Below are positions 46,043 through 54,696 of a stretch of DNA of 64,000 bases, piece after piece. Positions within the stretch are counted from its first letter, which is position 1, and every line of letters starts with the position of its first letter. Under the pieces are notes generated by a model that made no database searches, was not told the DNA's origin, and saw only the letters and a program-made list of their open reading frames with translations. A program made the position numbers and the translations under genes. This DNA is from an uncultured Flavobacteriaceae bacterium (GTDB lineage Bacteria > Bacteroidota > Bacteroidia > Flavobacteriales > Flavobacteriaceae), in contig CALFUL010000014.1 in assembly GCA_937929935.1 (NCBI GenBank), forward strand, positions 102,126 through 166,125. Direction: 5' to 3'.

Positions 46043-48844
46043 TTATTTAATTCTTTTTTGATTTATTTTTTTACTACCGGGGCGTGTCATATTATCTTTT
46101 GTTTTATCAAAAACGTAATCAATAATTTGTTGATGACGCTTTTTAGATCGCACCGCACTACCTGCAGCAGGTGAAGCATAAAAACGTCTTGATGCTACTC
46201 TAAACGTACTTACTGTTTTTGAATGTAGTAATAAATGGCTCCATGCACCCATGTTTCTTGGCTCTTCTTGTGCCCAGACAACATCATCTGCATTTTTATA
46301 TTTCTTTAGCACCTCATCAATTCTCTCTGTTGGTAACGGAAATAATTGCTCAAGTCTTACCAAGGCTACATCATCTCGTTTCATTTCTTCTTTGGCTGCT
46401 AAAAGATCATAGTAGAATTTACCTGTACAGAATACTAAGGTCTTAATTTTTTTCACTTCTGCAGATGGATCATCGAGCACGGTTTGAAAACTACCGGTAG
46501 CCAAATCATCAACACTTGAAACTGCTTTTGGGTGACGCAATAAACTTTTTGGCGTAAAGACAATCAAAGGTTTTCTAAAGTTGGCCTTCATTTGTCTTCT
46601 TAACAAATGAAATAGGTTCGCTGGTGTTGTACAATCAGCTATATACATATTGTCAGTTGCACAGAGCTGAAGATACCTTTCCATTCTACCTGATGAATGT
46701 TCAGCACCTTGCCCTTCATAACCGTGAGGCAAGAGCATTACCAATCCGTTTTGAAGTTTCCATTTATCCTCAGCAGCAGAAATATATTGATCAATCATGA
46801 TTTGAGCACCGTTGCTGAAATCGCCAAATTGCGCTTCCCAAATAGTAAGCGTGTTCGGGCTTGCCATGGCATATCCGTAGTCAAAACCAACCACCCCATA
46901 TTCAGATAATAGTGAGTTGTATATTTGAAAGTTTCCTTGTTTTTTTGAAAGGTGGTTCAGCAATAAAACTTCTTCTTCACTTTCTTCAACTTTCAATACT
47001 GCATGACGATGCGAAAAAGTGCCACGTTCAACATCTTGACCAGAAATTCTAACATCAAAACCTTCTTGAAGTAATGAACCATAGGCCAAAAGCTCGCCCA
47101 TTGCCCAATCAAGTTTTTTAGTTTCGAAAAACATTTTTTTACGATCTCTAATCAGTTTCTCAGCTTTTCGTAAAAACTTCTTGTCTGCAGGAACCTCTGT
47201 AATAACCTTTGCAATTTCTGTTAATTTTTTCTTGTTGAATGCTGTATCAACAAGCTTCATCATACCATGTTCTTGAACATTTTCAAAACCTTTCCATTCA
47301 TCAGCCATAAATGGCGTAATTACCGTTTTGTCTTCTTTACGTGAATCTTCTAATTCTTCTTCTAAAGAATCTTTATATTCAGTTTCAAGTTTTTTTACAT
47401 GCCCTTCACTAATAACACCTTCAGCAATTAATTTAGCAGCATAAATATCTCTTGGATTACTGTGCTTTGCAATAGCCTTGTATAATTTAGGCTGGGTAAA
47501 ACGAGGCTCATCACCTTCATTATGCCCATATTTTCTATAGCCCAAAAGATCTAAGAAAACATCTCTATTAAAACGCATTCTATATTCTAATGCAAAAAGT
47601 GATGCGTGTACTACAGCTTCTGGGTCATCAGCATTTACATGCAACACAGGGCTCAAAGTTACTTTACCTACATCAGTACAATACGTTGATGTTCTTGCAT
47701 CTAAATAATTAGTGGTAAACCCAATTTGATTGTTAACAACAATATGAATTGTGCCATTTGTTTTATAGCCATCTAAACCAGCCATCTGCACTACTTCATA
47801 TATTAAACCTTGACCAGCGATGGCGGCATCGCCGTGTACTACAATAGGTAACACTTTTGAAAAATCATCTGAATACTGAGCGTCTTGTTTTGCTCTTGCT
47901 ATGCCTTCAACTACAGCACCAACCGTTTCTAAATGCGAAGGGTTAGGCGCAATACTCATTTTAATTTTATTACCATTGTCTGACATGCGATCAGAGGTCC
48001 ATCCTAAGTGATATTTTACATCACCATCAAAAATTTCTTGCTCGTAATCTTTGCCATCAAATTCACTAAAAATATCTTTTGCAGCCTTACCAAAAATATT
48101 GGTAAGTACATTAAGGCGACCCCTATGTGCCATACCCATAACAAACTGCTCGACACCCATTTCAGCGGCACGCTCAACCATTGCATCTAATGCAGGAATC
48201 AAAGATTCATTACCCTCTAAAGAAAATCTCTTTTGACCTACATACTTGGTATGTAAAAAACTTTCAAAAGAAACTGCTTGATTTAGTTTTTTGAGAATAT
48301 GCTTTTTTCGATTAGGGTCATATTTTGGTTGATTATCATTGATGTTCAACCAATTTTGAATCCATTTTACTCGTTCAGGTTTTCTTATATACATGTATTC
48401 AACACCTATTGAACTACAATAGATATTTGTTAAATGCTTGATGATATCGCGAAGACTTCTTGAGCCAATACCTAAAATTTCACCCGCGGTAAAAACTGTA
48501 TCTAGATCTGTTGCTGCTAGTCCAAAATTTTCAATATCAAGGGTAGGTAAATATTTTCTACGCTCCCGTACTGGGTTTGTTCTGGTAAATAAATGCCCAC
48601 GGCTTCTGTATCCGTCGATTAATTTAACTACCTGAAATTCTTTTTGAAGTGATTGTGGCAATGCTCCTGCCCCATTTGCTGATGCAAGGTCTAGCTCATC
48701 AAGCGAGCTTTCCATTCCAAAATCATATCCTTGAAAAAAGGCACGCCAACTTGGCTCTATGCTATCGGGTGATTTTAAATACTTGTCATAAAGTTCCGCG
48801 AAAAAGGAGGTATGTGCGGCATTTAAAAAGGAATAATTATCCAT
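46043..48844 (-). CDS. sucA: 2-oxoglutarate dehydrogenase E1 component
   Basis: 933 residues from the ATG at 48842-48844; a TTG seven codons upstream is a weaker start, and MDNYSFLNAAHTSFFAELY is the family N-terminus. The ThDP-binding GDAAIAGQG motif lies near 335-345 with VNNQIGFTTN following; HRHAVL and PANLFHLLRRQM are typical later parts. E1 decarboxylates 2-oxoglutarate and passes the succinyl group to the lipoyl arm of E2. It is the first gene of sucA-sucB; CAAAAATA at 48879-48886 (plus strand) fits a minus-strand -7 box. The E3 gene is not here, as expected because E3 is shared. Confidence 0.97.
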   Translation of the reverse strand: MDNYSFLNAAHTSFFAELYDKYLKSPDSIEPSWRAFFQGYDFGMESSLDELDLASANGAGALPQSLQKEFQVVKLIDGYRSRGHLFTRTNPVRERRKYLPTLDIENFGLAATDLDTVFTAGEILGIGSRSLRDIIKHLTNIYCSSIGVEYMYIRKPERVKWIQNWLNINDNQPKYDPNRKKHILKKLNQAVSFESFLHTKYVGQKRFSLEGNESLIPALDAMVERAAEMGVEQFVMGMAHRGRLNVLTNIFGKAAKDIFSEFDGKDYEQEIFDGDVKYHLGWTSDRMSDNGNKIKMSIAPNPSHLETVGAVVEGIARAKQDAQYSDDFSKVLPIVVHGDAAIAGQGLIYEVVQMAGLDGYKTNGTIHIVVNNQIGFTTNYLDARTSTYCTDVGKVTLSPVLHVNADDPEAVVHASLFALEYRMRFNRDVFLDLLGYRKYGHNEGDEPRFTQPKLYKAIAKHSNPRDIYAAKLIAEGVISEGHVKKLETEYKDSLEEELEDSRKEDKTVITPFMADEWKGFENVQEHGMMKLVDTAFNKKKLTEIAKVITEVPADKKFLRKAEKLIRDRKKMFFETKKLDWAMGELLAYGSLLQEGFDVRISGQDVERGTFSHRHAVLKVEESEEEVLLLNHLSKKQGNFQIYNSLLSEYGVVGFDYGYAMASPNTLTIWEAQFGDFSNGAQIMIDQYISAAEDKWKLQNGLVMLLPHGYEGQGAEHSSGRMERYLQLCATDNMYIADCTTPANLFHLLRRQMKANFRKPLIVFTPKSLLRHPKAVSSVDDLATGSFQTVLDDPSAEVKKIKTLVFCTGKFYYDLLAAKEEMKRDDVALVRLEQLFPLPTERIDEVLKKYKNADDVVWAQEEPRNMGAWSHLLLHSKTVSTFRVASRRFYASPAAGSAVRSKKRHQQIIDYVFDKTKDNMTRPGSKKINQKRIK

Positions 48845-48944
48845 AAAAGATTGTGCTGTCTTCAAAATAAAACTTACTCAAAAATACAACTTTTCACAAT
48901 TGTAGTAGTATCTTGAGCGCGTAATTCGATTAAAAAGAACAATT

Positions 48945-49478
48945 ATGTTACATACTTTTCTTCAGTTCAATAAAAAAATAGTTCTAACTGTTTTAATGAC
49001 CTTTGTCTTTGCAGTATGTTTTGCGCAAAATAAGAGCACTAAAAGTGACTTTTGGCAAAATGTCAATTTCTATGGTGGTTTTGGTATAAACTTTTCAAAT
49101 GGTGGCTTTAACGGCTCAATTTCACCAGGGGCAGTTTATCAATTCAATGAAATAGTGAGTGCTGGTCTTGGGGCGAATGTAAACTTTTACAAATTCAACG
49201 AGCAAAAATTTTGGGCGTATGGCCCAAGTGCGATTGTTTTGGTAAATCCAATTAAACAAATTCAATTATCTGGCGAATATGAAACACTACGTGTAAACTC
49301 TTCAATACAAACTAATGGTAGTGATATTGAACAAGATTATTGGTCAGATGCTCTCTTTTTAGGAATTGGTTATAGAACCAGGCATGCAACAGTAGGTTTT
49401 AGGTACAATGTTATTTATGATGAAAGTGACAGTATTTATCTCAATGCATTGGTGCCGTTTGTAAGAATCAATTTTTAA
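48945..49478 (+). CDS. Small outer-membrane beta-barrel protein
   Basis: 177 residues. A hydrophobic signal of about 27 residues (IVLTVLMTFVFAVCFAQ) is followed by a barrel-like series: VNFYGGFGINFSNGGFNGSISPGAVYQF, IVSAGLGANVNFYKF, QLSGEYETLR and TRHATVGFRYNVIYDES, ending NALVPFVRINF with aromatic Phe. Proteins of this type next to sucA have sometimes been named alpha-ketoglutarate decarboxylase, but no enzyme motif is visible and I do not accept that name. Divergent from sucA with a 100-bp gap. Function unknown. Confidence 0.65.
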   Translation: MLHTFLQFNKKIVLTVLMTFVFAVCFAQNKSTKSDFWQNVNFYGGFGINFSNGGFNGSISPGAVYQFNEIVSAGLGANVNFYKFNEQKFWAYGPSAIVLVNPIKQIQLSGEYETLRVNSSIQTNGSDIEQDYWSDALFLGIGYRTRHATVGFRYNVIYDESDSIYLNALVPFVRINF

Positions 49479-49494
49479 ATTATTCTAAGAGCGC

Positions 49495-50769
49495 TTATTT
49501 TTTGTAAATCATGCCGTTTTTCATCACAAAAGTTACATTTTGTAGCGTCTTTACATTATCAATTGGGTTTTCATCAACCGCAATGATGTCAGCCATAAAA
49601 CCTTCTTTTAACTGACCCAATTCATTGGCCATATCTAATAATTTAGCATTGATAATTGTGGCTTGTTTTAACGATTCTTTTGACGGAATACCTGAATCAA
49701 GCAAATACTCAAATTCATTTGCATTTAAACCGTGCGGAAAAACCCCTGCATCGGTGCCAAAGCCCATTGGCACACCTTTCTTATACGCCTTTGCCATGGT
49801 CGCTTGGTGTTTAGGGCCAATTTCTAATGCTTTTCGAGCAACCACAGGCGGCAAAAACCCTGGTTGTTTGGCTTTTTCAGCCACATGTCTTCCGGCGCTA
49901 ATAGTCGGAATTAAATAGCAATTATATTCTTTCATAAGAACCATAGTTTCTTCTGACATAAAAGAACCGTGCTCAATAGTATTTACACCTCCTTTAATGG
50001 CCAACTTCATTCCTTCATCACCATGAGCATGGGCAGCAACTGAAAAGCCATAATTTTTTGCGGTACTAGTAATTGCCTTTATTTCTTCTAAAGTAAATTG
50101 AGGATTATGTCCGCTTTTCGCCAAACTCATCACGCCACCTGTTGCCGTTATTTTAATAACATCAGCACCATTTTTATAGCGTTGACGAACCGCCTTTTTA
50201 GCATCATCAACTGAATTGACAACCCCTTCTTTAGGGCCCGGATTTCCCATTAATTCTTTTCTAAAACCATTGGTAGGATCAGCATGACCGCCCGTGGTTG
50301 CGAGGGCTTTACCTGAAGTAAAAATGCGTGGCCCAGCAGTCAAACCGCGATCAACAGCCTTTCTTAAAGAAATATTTACTCCAGAGCCACCTAGATCGCG
50401 TACCGTAGTAAAACCTGCCATCAATGTTTTCTTGGCATTTACTGCCGCTTCAAAAGCAACATCTGCCTCATTACTAGTAAACCTTTTTATATACGATTGC
50501 TGATTGTATTCTGATTCTAAATGTACATGCATATCAATTAAACCAGGCAAAACTATTTTATCTTTTAAGTCTATAATCGTATCTGCATCAGTACCCAAAA
50601 CATAGCCGTTTTGAAGACTTTTAATTTTGTTATTTGAAACTATAATGGTTTTTTCTTTGGATGTTTTACCCGTATCTGTATCGACAATTGAACCACAATG
50701 AAGGTAGGTGTCTTGCGCTGTAACAAATAAAGAGGTCAGTAATGAAATTAGCAGCACTAAATATTTCAT
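49495..50769 (-). CDS. Exported amidohydrolase (imidazolonepropionase-like)
   Basis: 424 residues with a signal peptide ending near TAQ (19). The amidohydrolase metal site is complete: GLIDMHVHLE, the lysine in ADVIKITATGG, His in AAHAHGDEG and NTIEHGSF, and Asp in MGFGTDAGVFP. Such enzymes in Bacteroidota hydrolyse peptides or cyclic amides, for example Xaa-Pro dipeptides, but the substrate is not readable. Periplasmic. It is separated from galE by a terminator hairpin (50793-50824), so the two are not one operon. Confidence 0.85.
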   Translation of the reverse strand: MKYLVLLISLLTSLFVTAQDTYLHCGSIVDTDTGKTSKEKTIIVSNNKIKSLQNGYVLGTDADTIIDLKDKIVLPGLIDMHVHLESEYNQQSYIKRFTSNEADVAFEAAVNAKKTLMAGFTTVRDLGGSGVNISLRKAVDRGLTAGPRIFTSGKALATTGGHADPTNGFRKELMGNPGPKEGVVNSVDDAKKAVRQRYKNGADVIKITATGGVMSLAKSGHNPQFTLEEIKAITSTAKNYGFSVAAHAHGDEGMKLAIKGGVNTIEHGSFMSEETMVLMKEYNCYLIPTISAGRHVAEKAKQPGFLPPVVARKALEIGPKHQATMAKAYKKGVPMGFGTDAGVFPHGLNANEFEYLLDSGIPSKESLKQATIINAKLLDMANELGQLKEGFMADIIAVDENPIDNVKTLQNVTFVMKNGMIYKK

Positions 50770-50792
50770 GATAAAAGGTTTTTAAACAAAAA

Positions 50793-50824
50793 ATGCGAAG
50801 AAATATACAACTATTTCTTCGCAT
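50793..50824 (-). terminator. Terminator after galE
   Basis: A 13-bp perfect stem ATGCGAAGAAATA / TATTTCTTCGCAT with a six-base loop; the minus-strand continuation is TTTTTGTTTAAAAACC. It ends the galE-bearing transcript. Confidence 0.8.
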
Positions 50825-50847
50825 GCTTATTTATTTTAAAGGTAAGC

Positions 50848-51873
50848 TTAGTCTTGAATCTTACGAATCTTCTTTTCCCAATCCCAAGCTGATTGCATCG
50901 CTTCATCTAAGGTTGATTCTGCTTTCCAACCTAAAATGGTATTTGCTTTTGTAGTATCAGCATAGGCTGAAATTATATCGCCTGCTCTTCGAGCTACAAT
51001 TTTATAATTCAATTTTTTACCTGAGGCTTTTTCAAAACTGGCTATTACTTCAAGAACTGAACTGCCCGTACCTGTACCTACATTAAAAACCTCATAATTG
51101 CTTTCATTTTTATCTTCTAAAAGACGTGTTAAAGCTACCACATGGGCCTTTGCTAAATCAACTACGTGAATATAATCACGAATACATGTGCCGTCTGAAG
51201 TTGGATAATCATCACCAAAAACCGATAATTCATCACGAAGCCCGGCACCTGTTTGCGTAATAAAAGGTACCAAATTTTGTGGTACCCCAATAGGTAATTC
51301 GCCAATTTTTGCTGAAGGATGCGCCCCCATCGGATTAAAATAGCGTAATGAAATTGCTTTCAAATCAGCATTTACTTTACAGGTATCAAAGATGATCTCT
51401 TCGCCCATTTGTTTGGTATTACCATAAGGTGACTCAGCAGTTTTTACTGGTGCACTTTCAGTAATTGGCATTTCATCAGCTTGACCGTAAACGGTACACG
51501 ATGAACTAAAGATAAAATTAGCGTTATTCTTTTTTGATAGTTCTTTTAAAATGTACACTAAGGTGCCAATATTATTTTCATAATATTTTAATGGCTCTTG
51601 AACGCTTTCGCCTACCGCTTTTGAGGCAGCAAAATGTATCACTCCTTTTACATCTTCGTGGCGTTTGAAAAAATCTTCAACCTTATCTTTTTCTTTAAGG
51701 TCAATTTTTTCAAACTCTGGCATTTTACCAGAAATTGACTTAATTCCTTCTAATACCTTTTCATCAGCATTAGAACAATCATCAATTATAATTACATTAA
51801 AACCTTTATTTTGAAGTTCAACTACCGTGTGTGAACCAATGAAACCTAAACCTCCTGTAACAAGAATTTTCAT
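50848..51873 (-). CDS. galE: UDP-glucose 4-epimerase
   Basis: 341 residues of the extended short-chain dehydrogenase family. The NAD-binding motif TGGLGFIGSHTVVEL opens the protein; the catalytic triad parts are FSSSCTVYG (Ser) and YGNTKQMGEE (Tyr-x-x-x-Lys). Later segments FNPMGAHPSAKIGE and RDYIHVVDLAKAH are classical GalE. It interconverts UDP-glucose and UDP-galactose for surface glycans. It lies 50 bp after the aminotransferase gene on the same strand and may be cotranscribed. A TAGGTTTG-like box lies in between (CAAACCTA, 51903-51910). Confidence 0.95.
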   Translation of the reverse strand: MKILVTGGLGFIGSHTVVELQNKGFNVIIIDDCSNADEKVLEGIKSISGKMPEFEKIDLKEKDKVEDFFKRHEDVKGVIHFAASKAVGESVQEPLKYYENNIGTLVYILKELSKKNNANFIFSSSCTVYGQADEMPITESAPVKTAESPYGNTKQMGEEIIFDTCKVNADLKAISLRYFNPMGAHPSAKIGELPIGVPQNLVPFITQTGAGLRDELSVFGDDYPTSDGTCIRDYIHVVDLAKAHVVALTRLLEDKNESNYEVFNVGTGTGSSVLEVIASFEKASGKKLNYKIVARRAGDIISAYADTTKANTILGWKAESTLDEAMQSAWDWEKKIRKIQD

Positions 51874-51923
51874 CTGTATTATTTATTTGCTCAATAAGAA
51901 CACAAACCTACTACTTATTACCC

Positions 51924-53078
51924 TTAATCGTTAACAAAGTCGATAACTGCTTTGGTAATGTAGTTAATCTGCTCATCATCTAATTCAGTATGCATTGGTA
52001 AAGAAATAACCTCTTTTATGAGTTGATTGGTTACCGGAAAATCTTCTTCATTATAACGGTCATCTAAATAAGCCTTTTGTCTGTGTAGTGGAATTGGGTA
52101 ATAAATGCCAAACGGAATTTCTTTTTCCTTTAAATATTCAGCCAAAGCATCACGTTTACCATTGGTTATTTTCAAAGTATATTGATGAAAAACATGACAA
52201 TCACAAGAATCGCATATGCCTTCACAACCATTTACTGTTTTAGGTGTTACAATATGGTCTTGGTCTTTGAAGGCCAAATTATATTTACGTGCAGCATTTC
52301 TTCTAGACGAACAATAGGCATCTAAATGCGGAAGTTTTGCTCTTAAAACAGCAGCTTGAATAGAATCTAATCTTGAATTTACACCAATTACATCATGATG
52401 GTATCTTTTATACATACCATGATTTACCATGCCGCGAAGTGTATGTGCCAAATCATCATCATTTGTAAAAATAGCACCGCCATCACCATAGCATCCTAAA
52501 TTTTTAGAAGGAAAAAATGAAGTAGACCCTACATGACCAATGGTTCCTGCTTTTTGTTTTGAGCCATTTTTTGAAGTATAATTCGCTCCAATTGCTTGGG
52601 CATTATCCTCAATAACAAATAGATTGTGCTTTTCTGCCAACTCGTTTATGGCATCCATATTCGCACATTGACCAAATAAATGAACGGGCACAATAGCTTT
52701 TGTTTTTGATGTAATTGCTTTCTCAATAGCCTGTATATCAATATTGAATGTATCTGGGTATACATCAACCAACACCGGTGTTAGTTGCAAGAGTGCAATT
52801 ACCTCAACGGTTGCGGCAAAAGTAAAATCTGCAGTAATGACTTCATCACCTGGTTTTAACCCTAAACCCATCATGGCAATCTGCAGAGCATCAGTACCAT
52901 TGGCGCATGGTATCACATGTTTGACACCCAAATAGGCTTCCAATTCTTTTTGAAAAGCCTTTACATCAGGTCCGTTTATAAATGCAGAAGTTTCTAAAAT
53001 AGTAGTCAATGAATCATTGACTTTTTCTTTAATTTCTTGATATTGACCGTTCAGGTCAACCATTTGAATTTTCTTCAT
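51924..53078 (-). CDS. DegT/DnrJ/EryC1/StrS-family PLP aminotransferase
   Basis: 384 residues. NGTDALQIAMMGLG (phosphate-binding loop), VIEDNAQAIGANY and the PLP lysine in TSFFPSKNLGCYGDGGAIFTN mark a sugar aminotransferase. Just before the conserved HQYTLKI there is a cysteine-rich stretch, GCEGICDSCDCHVFH (about residues 271-285), with spacing C-x3-C-x2-C-x-C-x3-H that is unusual for the family. It transaminates a nucleotide-linked keto-sugar for surface polysaccharide or lipopolysaccharide. It precedes galE and is divergent from waaA, consistent with an envelope glycan locus. Substrate is not assigned. Confidence 0.88.
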   Translation of the reverse strand: MKKIQMVDLNGQYQEIKEKVNDSLTTILETSAFINGPDVKAFQKELEAYLGVKHVIPCANGTDALQIAMMGLGLKPGDEVITADFTFAATVEVIALLQLTPVLVDVYPDTFNIDIQAIEKAITSKTKAIVPVHLFGQCANMDAINELAEKHNLFVIEDNAQAIGANYTSKNGSKQKAGTIGHVGSTSFFPSKNLGCYGDGGAIFTNDDDLAHTLRGMVNHGMYKRYHHDVIGVNSRLDSIQAAVLRAKLPHLDAYCSSRRNAARKYNLAFKDQDHIVTPKTVNGCEGICDSCDCHVFHQYTLKITNGKRDALAEYLKEKEIPFGIYYPIPLHRQKAYLDDRYNEEDFPVTNQLIKEVISLPMHTELDDEQINYITKAVIDFVND

Positions 53079-53186
53079 ATAAATAGTACCTAATGCGCTT
53101 TTTAAAGCAATTTGAAAACAAAAATACGAAACCGAGCTTAATGAATTAATTCAAAGAAGCGTAATTTAGCTTTAAACCGTTTATCG

Positions 53187-54422
53187 TTGATTCATATTTA
53201 TACTATTATTTCGCATATTGCTTGGTTTCTTTTGAAGATTTTTTCATTCTTCAGCAAGAAGCTCAATTTGTTTGTCAAGGGTAGAAAAGACACCTTTAAG
53301 GTGCTTGAAAAATCAATTACCAAAGATGATGCTGTCTTATGGTTTCATGCCGCTTCGCTTGGAGAATTTGAACAAGGCAGACCTATCATTGAAAGAATTA
53401 AAAAAGAATACCCTAGCTATAAAATTCTAGTAACCTTCTTTTCGCCTTCTGGTTATGAGGTTAAAAAAAACACATCAGTTGCTGATGTGGTAACGTACTT
53501 GCCTTTTGACAACAAAAAAAACGTCAAACATTTTATCAATGCAGTACATCCTCGATTGGCAATTTTTATCAAGTATGAAGTTTGGCCCAACTATCTTGAT
53601 CATTTACAAACAAGAAAAATTCCTACCCTTTTAATTTCTGCCATTTTTTCAAAAGATCAAGTTTATTTTAAATGGTACGGCACCTTTATGAAAAAATCGC
53701 TTCAAAAATTTGATCATATTTTTTTACAGGATGAAAGATCGCAAACATTACTTTCATCTATTGCTATAGAAAATACCACAGTCAGCGGCGACACTCGTTT
53801 AGATAGGGTTTCAGAAATAACAGAAAGAGACAATCAATTACCTCTTATCGAAACCTTCAAAGAAGATAAACTATGTTTAGTTGCAGGAAGCACTTGGCCC
53901 GAAGATGAAGCTATTTTAAGTTCATACATTAATACAACTGAAAAAAGCCTAAAATTCATCATTGCCCCTCATAAAATAGAAGAAGCTAACATTTTAAGAC
54001 TTGCTGCTTCAATTAACAAAAACACCACTCTTTTTTCGAAGGCTACCCCGCAAACTATCAGCAATTTTGATGTGCTTATTATTGATAATATTGGTATGCT
54101 TACCAAAATTTACAATTACGCTGATATCAGTTATGTAGGTGGCGGGTTCGTTACAGGACTTCATAACACTCTTGAACCTGCTGTTTTTGGTATACCGGTA
54201 ATTATTGGACCAAATTATAGGGGTTTCAAAGAAGCTGAAGAATTGGTAAAGCAAGGCGGAATTATAGCAATTAATGATGCTCAAAGTTTTAATACTGTAG
54301 CAACTAAACTAATCGAAAACAATTCGTTTCGAGCTTCAACAGGCACTATAAATGCATCATACATTGAAAAAAACAAAGGCGCAAGCGTTCAAATAATGTA
54401 TTACGTACGTAAATTACTTTAA
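53187..54422 (+). CDS. waaA: 3-deoxy-D-manno-octulosonic acid (Kdo) transferase
   Basis: 411 residues. The start is TTG at 53187, since no ATG precedes the N-terminal membrane helix (IISHIAWFLLKIFSFFSKK). The GT30 fold shows LWFHAASLGEFEQGRPIIE, ILVTFFSPSGYEV, FIKYEVWPNYLDHL and the late YVGGGFVTGLHNTLEPAVFGIPVIIGP donor-binding region. WaaA adds Kdo to lipid A precursor at the inner membrane face. It is divergent from the DegT aminotransferase with a 108-bp spacer. A TTG start for an essential gene may lower translation. Confidence 0.95.
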   Translation: MIHIYTIISHIAWFLLKIFSFFSKKLNLFVKGRKDTFKVLEKSITKDDAVLWFHAASLGEFEQGRPIIERIKKEYPSYKILVTFFSPSGYEVKKNTSVADVVTYLPFDNKKNVKHFINAVHPRLAIFIKYEVWPNYLDHLQTRKIPTLLISAIFSKDQVYFKWYGTFMKKSLQKFDHIFLQDERSQTLLSSIAIENTTVSGDTRLDRVSEITERDNQLPLIETFKEDKLCLVAGSTWPEDEAILSSYINTTEKSLKFIIAPHKIEEANILRLAASINKNTTLFSKATPQTISNFDVLIIDNIGMLTKIYNYADISYVGGGFVTGLHNTLEPAVFGIPVIIGPNYRGFKEAEELVKQGGIIAINDAQSFNTVATKLIENNSFRASTGTINASYIEKNKGASVQIMYYVRKLL

Positions 54423-54448
54423 CCCCAAAGTAGTTTTATCATTATTAG

Positions 54449-54641
54449 TTCCAAGAAATCATTTCTTTAAGTCTTGCTTTTATTTTGCTTTTTTTAGCGT
54501 ATTGAATCAATACTTGAAAAAGAATCAACCCCTAATTTAGAATTAAAAAAGTTTGAAAAAAAACCTTTAAAAAACGAAACTGAAAGGCAAAAAGCACCGA
54601 AAAAAGACACCTTAAAACCTTTAAGTGCTCAACTCAGATAA
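54449..54641 (+). pseudogene. Possible frameshifted remnant of a small exported protein
   Basis: Low confidence. One frame (from 54449) encodes a hydrophobic, signal-like run IISLSLAFILLFLAY ended by TGA at 54503-54505. The overlapping +1 frame (54498-54641) encodes 47 Lys/Glu-rich residues, IESILEKESTPNLELKKF onward to LSAQLR and a stop. Together they resemble a small lipoprotein or secreted protein with a frameshift at the join. No proper start codon is visible. Chance is a real alternative in such AT-rich DNA. Confidence 0.25.
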
Positions 54642-54696
54642 GTACACCATATATTGGATTTTTCGCTAAATTTACGCGAACCAACAAACCAATTTC

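Noticed and set aside
48945..49478. Name alpha-ketoglutarate decarboxylase for the barrel protein next to sucA
   Set aside because: No thiamine-binding or other enzyme motif; signal peptide and strand pattern point to a small outer-membrane barrel.
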